64,000 nucleotides of DNA from Mesorhizobium loti. Its GTDB lineage: Bacteria; Pseudomonadota; Alphaproteobacteria; Rhizobiales; Rhizobiaceae. This document shows, in pieces, positions 1 through 7,894 of this stretch. The notes under the pieces were generated by a model. That model made no database searches. It was not told where the DNA came from and saw nothing but the letters and a program-made list of their open reading frames with translations. The stretch spans positions 1,508,347 through 1,572,346 of the forward strand of contig NZ_QGGH01000001.1 of assembly GCF_003148495.1 (NCBI RefSeq). The letters run 5' to 3'. The translations under genes and the position numbers were made by a program. Each line of letters begins with the position of its first letter. Position 1 is the first letter of the stretch.

Positions 1-768
1 GTCAAGGCGATCGTCGCCGACACCTCCAGCCTCGGCTACAACGACATGACGGACGGCAGCCGCGGCACCTTCTCGTCCTCCATGGCGACGATCTCGGCCG
101 CCCGCAACGCGATCAAGATCCTGCGCGAGCGCGCCGCGCAGATGTGGGACATTGCCGTAGACGACGTGGTCTGGGAAAAGGGCCACGCGATTGCCAAGGG
201 CGAGAAGCACGGCAATCTCGGCAAGCTGTCGCTGAAGGAGATCGCGGTGGAATCGGGCAAGACCGGTGGACCGATCGCCGGCCACAGCGAGCTCGTCGCC
301 GATGGCGCCGGCGTCTCCTTCGCCACCCATATCTGCGATATCGAGGTCGATCCCGAGACCGGCGCCACCAGGGTCCTGCGCTACACGGTCGTGCAGGATG
401 CCGGCAAGGCGGTGCACCCGACCTATGTCGAGGGACAGTACCAGGGTGGTGCCGCGCAAGGCATCGGCTGGGCGCTCAACGAGGAGTATATCTACGGCAA
501 GGACGGGCGGCTGCAGAACCCGGGCTTCCTCGACTACCGCATCCCGGTCTGCTCGGACCTGCCGATGATCGACACGCAGATCCTAGAGATCCCCAACCCC
601 AACCACCCTTATGGGGTGCGCGGTGTCGGCGAGACGTCGATCGTGCCGCCGCTGGCGGCGATCGCCAACGCCGTGTCGAACGCCGCGGGCGTGCGCATGA
701 CGCATATCCCGATGTCGCCGCCGCGCATCCTGGCGGCGATCGAGGCGGAACGGGAATGGTCGAAGTAA
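1..768 (+). CDS. Xanthine dehydrogenase/aldehyde oxidase family, molybdopterin-binding large subunit (3' part)
   Basis: The reading frame is open from base 1, so the N-terminus lies outside the window. The visible 255 residues match the C-terminal part of CoxL/XdhB-type molybdenum hydroxylases: an early TDGSRGT segment, a stretch on Asp-Pro-Glu-Thr-Gly with VQDAGKAVHPT, then EGQYQGGAAQGIGWAL and a late GVRGVGETSIVPPLAAIANAV segment that carries the conserved Glu of the Moco active site. The family oxidises purines, aldehydes or CO with a Mo-pterin cofactor. The MoaD-like gene overlaps its 3' end, which suggests translational coupling. The substrate cannot be told from this fragment. Confidence 0.88.
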   Translation, partial: VKAIVADTSSLGYNDMTDGSRGTFSSSMATISAARNAIKILRERAAQMWDIAVDDVVWEKGHAIAKGEKHGNLGKLSLKEIAVESGKTGGPIAGHSELVADGAGVSFATHICDIEVDPETGATRVLRYTVVQDAGKAVHPTYVEGQYQGGAAQGIGWALNEEYIYGKDGRLQNPGFLDYRIPVCSDLPMIDTQILEIPNPNHPYGVRGVGETSIVPPLAAIANAVSNAAGVRMTHIPMSPPRILAAIEAEREWSK

Positions 769-1001
769 CGCTCTGGGGCTCGCTTGGCGCGCTCGCCGGA
801 GGCAACAGCAAGGTCGAGATCGAGGCCAAGGACATAAGGGAGCTGTTCAGGAAGCTGGCTGAACAGTATCCCGGCCTCGAGCCCTGGATCGATAAAGGCA
901 TCGCCGTCGCCATCGACGGGACGATCTATCGGGATACGTGGTCAAAGAAGCTGCCGGAGGGGGCGGAGATTTTTCTCCTGCCGAGGCTGGCGGGTGGATA
1001 G
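756..1001 (+). CDS. MoaD/ThiS-family sulfur carrier-like protein
   Basis: An 81-residue protein that starts at an ATG overlapping the end of the molybdenum hydroxylase gene by 13 bases. It has the ubiquitin-like beta-grasp pattern of MoaD, with hydrophobic strands, an EQYPGLEPW turn, a late EIFLLPRLAGG segment and the terminal Gly-Gly needed for thiocarboxylation. MoaD donates sulfur in molybdopterin synthesis. Here it is fused by overlap to a Mo-enzyme subunit rather than sitting with moaE, so it may serve this enzyme's own cofactor. The family is fairly sure, the exact partner is inference. Confidence 0.75.
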   Translation: MVEVTLWGSLGALAGGNSKVEIEAKDIRELFRKLAEQYPGLEPWIDKGIAVAIDGTIYRDTWSKKLPEGAEIFLLPRLAGG

Positions 1002-1136
1002 GCGCGCCATTGACGACGATATGCTCGATGCGACGGGACAGGCCGGGTTTCGGCAGACGGGCCGCGAGGCGGTTGGCCCCGCGGCGATGCTGAGGTCGCT
1101 CGTCGGTTTCCGGTGAGGGTGGCCGGCAAGGACCGG

Positions 1137-1772
1137 TCAGCCAGCCGCCGCGATGCCGGCGTGGTGGCTGCCCAATTGCCAGAAGGGCAGGGGAAACCGG
1201 CCGTGCTGGACTTCGAGCAGGCGGAAGCCCGCCCCGCCGATCAGGCGCAGCGGATCGCGGTTGAGGTGGCAGCCGCCGGCGATCGATCCCCACAGCCGGT
1301 TCAGGCGCTCCTGCCACCTCCGGCAACGCGGTCCCTCGGCTTGGCCATGCTCGATGAAGATCAGCCGGCCCGTCGGCTTCAGGATGCGCCGGATTTCGCT
1401 CAGCGCGGCCTCGGGGTCCGGAATGGTGCAGAAGGCATAGGTGACGACCACCGTGTCGGCGAAGCCATCGGCCAAAGGCAGGCTCTCGCCGCTGGCCCGG
1501 ATGCATTCGACGGCGAAGGGCGCGGCGCGGCTCTTCGGTGCGGCGAGGCCGAGCATGGTGCCGTCGGGATCGACGCCGACCAGCCGCTCTACCCTGGCGG
1601 CGTCGTAATAGGGCAGGTTGAGGCCCGAGCCGAAGCCGACCTCGACGACGACACCTTGCGCCCTCGGGATGACGCGCCTGCGCATCTGTGCGAAGGCGCC
1701 GGCCGAACAGCCGGCATGGACGAAATAGGGGGCGACGCAGCGCGCATACCAGGAGAGGCAGGTCTGGCACAT
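1137..1772 (-). CDS. Class I SAM-dependent methyltransferase
   Basis: A 211-residue protein with the SAM-binding motif I VEVGFGSG at residues 43-50, an acidic GVDPD end of strand 2, a motif IV region (TVVVTYAFCTI) and the motif VI loop (ILKPTGRLIFIEHG) typical of methyltransferase 11 domains. The N-terminus carries Cys-rich CQTC. The start is backed by a GGAGG about 8 bases upstream. It is divergent from the BTAD-hydrolase gene. Proteins like this are often annotated as phospholipid or small-molecule methyltransferases; the substrate is unknown. Confidence 0.8.
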   Translation of the reverse strand: MCQTCLSWYARCVAPYFVHAGCSAGAFAQMRRRVIPRAQGVVVEVGFGSGLNLPYYDAARVERLVGVDPDGTMLGLAAPKSRAAPFAVECIRASGESLPLADGFADTVVVTYAFCTIPDPEAALSEIRRILKPTGRLIFIEHGQAEGPRCRRWQERLNRLWGSIAGGCHLNRDPLRLIGGAGFRLLEVQHGRFPLPFWQLGSHHAGIAAAG

Positions 1773-1962
1773 GGCTCAGCCTCCATGCCTGGCGGCAGGG
1801 GCGCCGGCAAACGGTTCTGCTGTGCGGTGGCTTGATGTATTGACCGGTGACATTTCTCGCTCCAAGGGAGTTGATCGGGCCGGATCGGCTCGAAACCGGG
1901 GATAGACGGCCGGCGTCCCCTCAACGTCCTCTCGAAACCCTTGCTCGGCCGCGTGCGGATCG

Positions 1963-3495
1963 ATGGAGCTGATACAACTCCGACTTCTGGGTTTTCCGGA
2001 GTTCCGGCTGAACGGGCGGCCGATAGAGCTCGCCCTGCGCAAGGCGGCGGCGCTCGTCATCTACCTCGCCGAAGCTGGCGGACCCGTGGCGCGCGAGGTC
2101 GCCGCCACGCTGCTGTGGCCTGAAGCCGACGCGGAAGCCGCCCGCGCGCGGCTACGGCGCACTCTGTACAAGATCCGCATCGCGTTCGGCGAGGAGGTCA
2201 TATCAGCCAGTGCGGCATCCCTCATGGTGCGCGCGCCGCTGTCCGTCGAGGCCGATGCAAGCGCCTTCGAGCATGCCTGCGACGCCGGTCTTCTCGACGA
2301 TGCCGCCGGCCTCTACACCAGCGACTATCTCGCCGGCTTCTCGCTGCCGGATTGTCCCGAGTTCGAGGAATGGGTGTTCTTCCGCCGCGAGGCCTTGCGC
2401 AGCCGGCTGGTGCAGGCGCTGGAGCGGCTGGTGGAAGCCAAGATCGCCGGGGGCGAACCGCGCGACGCTGTAGTCCACGCCACGCGCCTTGCGGCCCTCG
2501 ACCCGCTGAGCGAAAGCGCACACCGCCATCTGATCCGCGCCCATCTGGCGGCCGGCGACAGGGCGGCGGCCGAGCGCCAGGGCGAAACCTGCACGCGGCT
2601 GCTGCGCGACGAACTCGGCGTGGCGCCCGACCCCGCCACGCTCGCTCTGCTGCGCGCCAGCGATGCCGAGGTGCCGAGGACCCGCTATGTCGAGGTGGAC
2701 GGCATCCATATCGCCTACCAGACCGTTGGCAGCGGCCCGGCCGATATCGTGCTGGTTCCCGGCTTCATCTCGCATGTCGAGCGCATCTGGGAAGACAGGA
2801 GCTGCCGCGCCTGGCTCAATGCTGTGTCGCGGCTCGGCCGGCTGATCCTGTTCGACCGGCGCGGCATGGGCCTGTCCGACCGCGTCGGCGCCCGCCCGAC
2901 CGTCGAGGCGACCGCGCGCGATATTCTGGCGGTGATGGATGCGGCCGGCAGCCGCCGCGCCGTGCTGGTCGGCGCCTCGGAGGGCGGGCCGGGCTGCATC
3001 CGCTTTGCCGTCGACCACCCCGACCGCCTGACCGGCCTGGTTCTGTGGGGCTCGCTCGCCAAGGGCAGCCACGCGCCCGACTATCCCTTCGCGCTCACAG
3101 CGGCGCAATACGACCTCTGGCAACAACGCCTGCTCGCCGGCTGGGGCGGCCCGGCGGAAATCGAAACCTTCGCACCGAGCGTCGCCGCCGACCGCCAGGC
3201 GCGCGCCTGGTGGGCCGGCCTGCTCAGGGCCGCCTCCAGCCCCGGCGCGGTCGCCGGCCTGCTGCAGGCGCTGCGCGATGCCGATGTGCGGCTGCTGCTG
3301 TCAAAAGTCTCCGCCAAGACGCTTGTGCTGCACCGCACGGGTGACCGGGCGGTGCGGGTCGAGGCCGGGCGATATCTGGCCGCGAGAATTGCGGGGGCGC
3401 GGTTTGTCGAGGTGGAGGGGGAGGATCACTGGTTTTGGGTGGGAGAGCAGGGGGCGCTGCTGGAGGGGATTGGGGGGATGGTGCGGGGTGGGTGA
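1963..3495 (+). CDS. Winged-helix/BTAD regulator fused to alpha/beta hydrolase
   Basis: A 510-residue two-part protein. Residues about 5-95 look like the OmpR-type winged helix of SARP/AfsR regulators (LLGFPEF start, LLWPEADAEAAR, LRRTLYKIR) and about 97-240 like the bacterial transcriptional activator (BTAD) helical-repeat domain. From about 245 to the end it is an alpha/beta hydrolase with nucleophile elbow GASEGG (Ser339), likely acid Asp461 in TGDRAV and His489 in GEDHWF, so the triad seems complete. The hydrolase may act as a sensor or modify a ligand that controls DNA binding; that is inference. No clear Shine-Dalgarno precedes this ATG, so the start is not fully certain. Confidence 0.8.
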   Translation: MELIQLRLLGFPEFRLNGRPIELALRKAAALVIYLAEAGGPVAREVAATLLWPEADAEAARARLRRTLYKIRIAFGEEVISASAASLMVRAPLSVEADASAFEHACDAGLLDDAAGLYTSDYLAGFSLPDCPEFEEWVFFRREALRSRLVQALERLVEAKIAGGEPRDAVVHATRLAALDPLSESAHRHLIRAHLAAGDRAAAERQGETCTRLLRDELGVAPDPATLALLRASDAEVPRTRYVEVDGIHIAYQTVGSGPADIVLVPGFISHVERIWEDRSCRAWLNAVSRLGRLILFDRRGMGLSDRVGARPTVEATARDILAVMDAAGSRRAVLVGASEGGPGCIRFAVDHPDRLTGLVLWGSLAKGSHAPDYPFALTAAQYDLWQQRLLAGWGGPAEIETFAPSVAADRQARAWWAGLLRAASSPGAVAGLLQALRDADVRLLLSKVSAKTLVLHRTGDRAVRVEAGRYLAARIAGARFVEVEGEDHWFWVGEQGALLEGIGGMVRGG

Positions 3496-3526
3496 TTGGC
3501 CGACAAGCGACGTTAAAGGTGCACTG

Positions 3527-3725
3527 TCACCTTAATTCGATCTTCGGCAGAGCAGATATCAAAATCGTGAACGACCTGCCACGATCCTCGTATTCAGGGC
3601 TTTCGCCTACCGTGATGCCACCCGGAAACAGTGCCTGCAGCTCTTCCCATAACTTTTTCGGCCTTTGCGAGATTAGCCTCTGCCGCTTCGAACTGCTTCA
3701 GCACTGCCATAATAGGGCTGGTCAT
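3527..3725 (-). pseudogene. Small frameshifted gene downstream of the nuclease-like gene
   Basis: On the minus strand an ATG at 3725 lies five bases after the stop of the PD-(D/E)XK-like gene. The first frame reads MTSPIMAVLKQFEAAEANL and on to AKAEK, helical and charged, then meets an A5 run (3654-3658). One base later the neighbouring frame continues as KLWEELQALFPGG, a GESPEYEDRGRSF segment and SALPKIELR, ending at a stop at 3527-3529. Each half looks protein-like and the junction needs removal of one base, giving a product of about 64 residues. It may be a recent pseudogene, a sequencing error in the homopolymer, or a +1 programmed frameshift. The function is unknown; the position suggests the same operon as the gene upstream. 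Confidence 0.5.
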
Positions 3726-3730
3726 TGTGG

Positions 3731-5212
3731 CTAAGCTTTCGATCCAGAAGGCTTGTTGTCGGCGCGGGCGTCTATCAGAACGACGTCCTTGTGACTGGCA
3801 AGTTTGAGCTCGTCCAGGATCGCATCCACTCGGATCTTCTCTTCCAGCGTGAAATAGATGATGGCTTTGATGCCCTGCTTGGCGTCACTGGCAGCCTGAT
3901 AAATCGGTAGCTGTTTTTCCAAGTTGCGCTTCAATGCGGAATTCTTAGCAAGCTTCATCTCGATCAGGGTCTTGTCGAAGGCACCGCGCGAAATCTTGTA
4001 GTCGACGGGGCCGCGGCCATCGTTGGCCTCTGCGCCCACGTCCGAAGGTGAACCAAACCATACCAAGCGCGTAAGGACAGGGAGATCGCTTTCACGTTGT
4101 ATCGATTTCCCATCGTGCCAGAATATCCGATGTCCACCTTTGTTTTCGACGACGTCCTTCAGGTAAGCGAGGCGTTGGTGGGTTTCCTCGTATGTGCCTC
4201 CTGCAATTGTATAGAAGCTGGTCGTGTTGGCCAGCTCCCTTTGCAGCTGGCGCACGTAGTCTTCGAACACGACACGTGTTTCGAGGACTCTCTCAGAGCT
4301 CATATCAACTGCGTCGTCACCGTTCTCTTCCTTGAAGCGAATGTAGTAGTCGACAAGATCGGGAAATCTGATCAAGGTTTTAACGGCTGCCTCATCGCGA
4401 TCGCGCTGACTGAACTCCTTGTCCGGCTCAGAATGCTTGGCAAGCTCGCTTTCGAAATAGGCGAAGACCTGCCCACGGAGCTCGCTATCTGGTATTGCGG
4501 TCGGGATACTTTCGAAATCCCGGATCATATCCGTTCGGTTGATCCAGTTCTCCTCACGGGTGAGGATATCCTTTGGAGTGAGCAGAACAAAGTCTTGGTC
4601 CCGGCTGAGCCAGGGCAGCTCGTAGAGTCGCCGCGACCATGATTGAGTGGCATAATTGAAGACTGCTTTGTCAACCCAGACCTGTCGCCGTTTTTTGGGG
4701 GCAATGTTAGCAAGGGCAAACGCTTGTGTGTACTCGCAAAGGAAGTGCTTGATCAGGTTTGTGGAAAAATCGCTTATGTTATCGCGGCCGACACCACTTT
4801 GGACTAGGCACACTTTCTCTACGTGACTGCTCTCTGTAATCTTCTCCTCACCAAAATCAGCGAAAAGCTCTGCTAGATTGGCCCTCAGTGCCTTAGCGAA
4901 ACCGACACCTAAGCCAGAACCGCCGTTGCCAACCAGAGAGAACCCTAGCCAGTTCTGCCGCACTTCAGAAAAAAAGAACCACGCTGCAACAAGGTCGGAG
5001 TTGACTCGGCCTGCCACGACCTGGTCCCGCAGGAATCGAATATATTTCAGGATCTCCGTATGCAGTGCTTGGTATTCGGGTTTCGAGCTGTGGAAAAGCA
5101 GGAAGGGATCGATAAAGAGGGGGAGGTCGTTGATGATGGAGATGTTGAAAGCCCCATAGTCATCCAGTATGTCGCGGTCCACACCGAAGTATTCATTGAA
5201 GTAGGTTGCCAT
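3731..5212 (-). CDS. Uncharacterised protein with PD-(D/E)XK nuclease-like C-terminus
   Basis: A 493-residue protein starting MATYFNEYFG at 5212, backed by a GGGGGAGA Shine-Dalgarno; a longer ATG 57 bases upstream lacks one. Near the C-terminus Asp404 (GPVDYK), Glu418-Met-Lys420 (TLIEMKL) and Gln434 (EKQLPIYQ) have the spacing and hydrophobic context of PD-(D/E)XK nucleases, so it may cut DNA or RNA. The N-terminal 400 residues are mixed helical and not recognised. Base composition and codon use are visibly richer in A/T than in neighbouring genes, which suggests transfer. A small frameshifted gene follows after five bases and a membrane protein is divergent. A role in phage defence is a guess from this context. 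Confidence 0.7.
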   Translation of the reverse strand: MATYFNEYFGVDRDILDDYGAFNISIINDLPLFIDPFLLFHSSKPEYQALHTEILKYIRFLRDQVVAGRVNSDLVAAWFFFSEVRQNWLGFSLVGNGGSGLGVGFAKALRANLAELFADFGEEKITESSHVEKVCLVQSGVGRDNISDFSTNLIKHFLCEYTQAFALANIAPKKRRQVWVDKAVFNYATQSWSRRLYELPWLSRDQDFVLLTPKDILTREENWINRTDMIRDFESIPTAIPDSELRGQVFAYFESELAKHSEPDKEFSQRDRDEAAVKTLIRFPDLVDYYIRFKEENGDDAVDMSSERVLETRVVFEDYVRQLQRELANTTSFYTIAGGTYEETHQRLAYLKDVVENKGGHRIFWHDGKSIQRESDLPVLTRLVWFGSPSDVGAEANDGRGPVDYKISRGAFDKTLIEMKLAKNSALKRNLEKQLPIYQAASDAKQGIKAIIYFTLEEKIRVDAILDELKLASHKDVVLIDARADNKPSGSKA

Positions 5213-5570
5213 GATCGATTCTCCCCCGAGGGAGAGATTGGTATTTTTGGGGAGAAAGGTCCACCACAAGGTGGATATTGCGTGTCATAGCCTGGTGCGC
5301 CGTGATAGATAGGCGTCGGGCTGCCACCCTCGAGGAGCGTACGTGCAGGCTCAAGCAAGGAACAACTCGACCCGAGTTGTCTTGCCAGTGTGCACTGAAC
5401 ATCGCACTAGACGGGTGCACCCGGCTACAAACAGCCGAGCTAGACGGCACCTGTTTTCTGATCGGATGCTGGGGCTACGCACTTACTGCTGCATGTCATT
5501 CAGCAGGCGGACGGAATGCGTGGCCAACCCTTCTTAAGCATGCAATGATCGGCAAAGCGGGGGTATAAGA
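5213..5570. promoter_or_regulatory. Intergenic region between two divergent islet genes
   Basis: About 360 bases separate the nuclease-like gene (leftward) and the membrane protein gene (rightward), so both promoters must lie here. No protein-like frame was found and no tRNA cloverleaf could be drawn. The region is less GC-rich than the flanking loci. No strong palindrome or clear -35/-10 pair stood out. Confidence 0.35.
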
Positions 5571-6518
5571 ATGGCACTGATCGCAGCGCACGTCGTCCTA
5601 GCATTAGTGCTGTTTCAACTGGTGAATTGGATCGGCGAGCATGCCACAGACTTTGGCTATGCAAGCACGACACTTTTCGAAGAGCCGAATGAGTCGCTGG
5701 CCCTCAATTTCTTCATCCGAGCACTTGCTCCGGCCGTGTTCATGGTGGCGCTGTCAGCGGCAACCGTCGCCGCAGGCCATGCCGACCTTCGCGTCGGCAT
5801 CTATTGGATCGCGATCTTTTATTATGCGCTTCGCGCCATTTACATCTTAGTCATGAACATGCGCCGGCTTGTCAGCTGGCCACGCTTCTTCTTCCATTCG
5901 GGCGTTGGCCTCGCGGCAGCTTGGCTGGTCTACCAGTCCCTGATCCTTCCCAACCGATCTCTACTTCCAAACCTCGATACGGCCGGGAATGAGCTCTGGC
6001 TGGCCATTTTCGCCTTTCTCTACGCGGCCGCCAACAAAGTGACGGTGTCTGGTGGACCGGGAAATAGAAGGCGCAATGCGTTCATACAGCGAAGCTATGA
6101 CAGGGCGGAAATCCTATATGGCGCGCTCATCAACGAGAGAATTTCTGACGACAATCTGCGGCTCATAACCTATGCCATCCCCATCTATGAAGATTATTGC
6201 CGACCGCCTTCAATGCGGATCCTCGAACGTCTCTGCTTCTGGAAGCCGGAGCGCACGACCGGTGTTATGCAAGTAGCTTCCTCAACAGCTTTGACTGATG
6301 AGGAGAGCGTTAAGCTGGGAACGGAGAAATTGTCTGCGTCTTGGCAACTCCATGCTGAAGAAAGTCTCTACAATCGAACGTTCTTAGTCATCAGCGACTA
6401 CAACAAGGATAGCAATTATTCGAACAGGGTATTTGAGGTGATGGAGATTCTAGCCAAGCGTGCGGCGCCCCAGTTCCGGCCTGCTTACGATGCCATATGG
6501 AGTGACCCGAATCCTTAA
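5571..6518 (+). CDS. Five-TM membrane protein with possible lysozyme-like tail
   Basis: A 315-residue protein with a GGGGG Shine-Dalgarno ahead of the ATG. It has about five hydrophobic segments (near 3-21, 47-67, 74-93, 104-124 and 140-156), then a soluble tail of about 150 residues opening with a basic GNRRR stretch. In the tail, Glu in IYEDYCRPP, then RTTGVMQVASS and a later DYNKD recall the Glu / G-x-MQ / Y-N order of SLT-type transglycosylases and other lysozyme-fold enzymes; this is weak inference. The basic loop after the last TM points to a cytoplasmic tail, which would not suit a wall hydrolase. It is divergent from the nuclease-like gene and shares its A/T-richer composition. Confidence 0.65.
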   Translation: MALIAAHVVLALVLFQLVNWIGEHATDFGYASTTLFEEPNESLALNFFIRALAPAVFMVALSAATVAAGHADLRVGIYWIAIFYYALRAIYILVMNMRRLVSWPRFFFHSGVGLAAAWLVYQSLILPNRSLLPNLDTAGNELWLAIFAFLYAAANKVTVSGGPGNRRRNAFIQRSYDRAEILYGALINERISDDNLRLITYAIPIYEDYCRPPSMRILERLCFWKPERTTGVMQVASSTALTDEESVKLGTEKLSASWQLHAEESLYNRTFLVISDYNKDSNYSNRVFEVMEILAKRAAPQFRPAYDAIWSDPNP

Positions 6519-6657
6519 AAACCGCGGGTCCGAACCAAGCTGTGGCTACGCTGATGCCCCGAAATGGGTCGAGATTCGAACGGCGACTTGAGAAATTCCT
6601 GGGTCAGACTGGATGAGCAACAATCGCCCAACGCAGCCATCCCCCTCAATCCAGCCC

Positions 6658-7644
6658 CTACCGCTCCTCGACAATCCGCAAATAGGCCGCCGTCACGAAC
6701 AGCACGATCAGCCCAAACAAAATCCGCCTTGCCCCCTCAGGCATCTGCAGGATTGTCAGCAGCGTCGTTAGCACGGTCAGGATCAGGGCGCCGATGATGG
6801 TGCCGGTGTAGCCGCCGCGGCCGCCGAAGATGGAGGTGCCGCCGATGACGGCGGCGGCCACCGAGGGCAGCACCAGCGGTTCGGCGAGTGACAGCGACGG
6901 CGCCTTGATCAGGCCGATATAGAGCAGGCCGGTGATGCCGGCGAGCACGCTGGAGATGACATAGAGCGCGGTGATGACCTGCCAGTATTGCACGCCGGAC
7001 AGCCGCGTTGCGCGTTCATTGTCGCCGACGGCGTAGAGCAGGCGGCCGAAGCCGGTGCGGGCGAGCGTGAAGACGATCAGCGCTGCCAGCGGCACGAACA
7101 AAAGCAGCGCGTTGGGGATGCCCCAGGTCAGGCCGGTGCCGAGCCAGGCGAGGAAGTCGGGGATTTTGGCGCCCGACGCGATCACCGTGCGCTGGTAGAC
7201 CTGCAGGCAGCCGGTGCCGATCAGGCTGGTGCCCAGCGTCATGATCAGCGGGTGGACGCGGAAGACGCCGACGCCGATGCCGTTGACGATGCCGATCAGC
7301 ACCGCCGGCATCATCGCCAGCAGGAAGGCCACCGCCGGGTCCTGGTTGACCACTTGCGTCGCCATGATGAAGGCGCTCATCGTCGCCACCGTGCCGACCG
7401 ACAGGTCGATGCCGCCGGTCAGCATGGTCATGGTCTGGCAGCCGGCGAGGATCGCCAGCGGAATGGCGAATTTGATGGTGTTGGCGATCCAGCGCTCGTT
7501 GACGATGCCGGGGCGCAGGATCTGCAGGATCACCACCAGGATGACCAGCAGGATGATCAGCGGGATCAGCGGCCGGTCGGCCATGAAGCGTTTGACGCGG
7601 CGGCCGAAGGGGACGGGGGTTGGCGTGATCGCGGTGGTGCTCAT
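6658..7644 (-). CDS. Sugar ABC transporter permease (RbsC family), permease 1
   Basis: A 328-residue inner-membrane permease of the BPD_transp_2 family, with eight or more hydrophobic segments, the GGIDLSVG signature after the third TM and the late IGGTSIFGGRGGYTGT motif that contacts the ATPase. The start MSTTAITPTP at 7644 is chosen because longer frames run back into an intergenic repeat. It is the last gene of a leftward importer operon (binding protein, ATPase, permease 2, permease 1) and is separated from permease 2 by a 150-base mosaic repeat. The substrate is probably a monosaccharide or polyol. Confidence 0.9.
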   Translation of the reverse strand: MSTTAITPTPVPFGRRVKRFMADRPLIPLIILLVILVVILQILRPGIVNERWIANTIKFAIPLAILAGCQTMTMLTGGIDLSVGTVATMSAFIMATQVVNQDPAVAFLLAMMPAVLIGIVNGIGVGVFRVHPLIMTLGTSLIGTGCLQVYQRTVIASGAKIPDFLAWLGTGLTWGIPNALLLFVPLAALIVFTLARTGFGRLLYAVGDNERATRLSGVQYWQVITALYVISSVLAGITGLLYIGLIKAPSLSLAEPLVLPSVAAAVIGGTSIFGGRGGYTGTIIGALILTVLTTLLTILQMPEGARRILFGLIVLFVTAAYLRIVEER

Positions 7645-7700
7645 GGGGCGGGTCCGGTTCGCGATGGGGTGGGGACAGAGAGATCGCATCGGCGCAAAGT

Positions 7701-7850
7701 CCCCCTCACCCGGATTGCCAACCGAATTGCGGAGGGTAATTCGGGGCAATCCGACCTCTCCCCGAGGGGAGAGGAGGATGCCGGCGTCGATGCTCTTCTC
7801 TTCTCCCCACCGGGGAGAAGGTGGACGCGAAGCGGCCGGATGAGGGGGCC
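7701..7850 (-). repeat. RIME-like mosaic intergenic repeat, copy A
   Basis: About 150 bases built of nested palindromes, including a CTCTCCCCTCGGGGAGAG hairpin (minus strand) and an AATTCGG...CCGAATT-type arm. It begins and ends with CCCCCTCA/TGAGGGGG. Its reverse complement is nearly identical to the repeat at 10449-10596, so the two are inverted copies about 2.6 kb apart inside one operon. Rhizobial RIME-type elements are non-coding and can fold in mRNA. It may modulate expression between the two permease genes. Confidence 0.85.
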
Positions 7851-7894
7851 TTTCACACGCGATTGCCTCGCAAAGGGCACTATTATCGCACCCA

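Noticed and set aside
144..755. A long plus-strand open frame upstream of and in frame with the MoaD-like gene
   Set aside because: It overlaps the molybdenum hydroxylase gene in another frame and is Arg-rich shadow sequence; only the part from the ATG at 756 looks like a protein.
1002..1136. Minus-strand peptide resembling an amidohydrolase start (RRIEHIVVNGAP)
   Set aside because: The resemblance is short, the rest of the frame is Arg/Pro-rich shadow sequence, and no start codon or Shine-Dalgarno supports a gene. It could at most be a remnant.
6519..6657. Possible tRNA-like or attachment-site sequence (GGGTCGAGATTCGAAC) after the membrane protein gene
   Set aside because: No cloverleaf can be drawn and no matching direct repeat was seen at the other end of the islet, so no att site is claimed.
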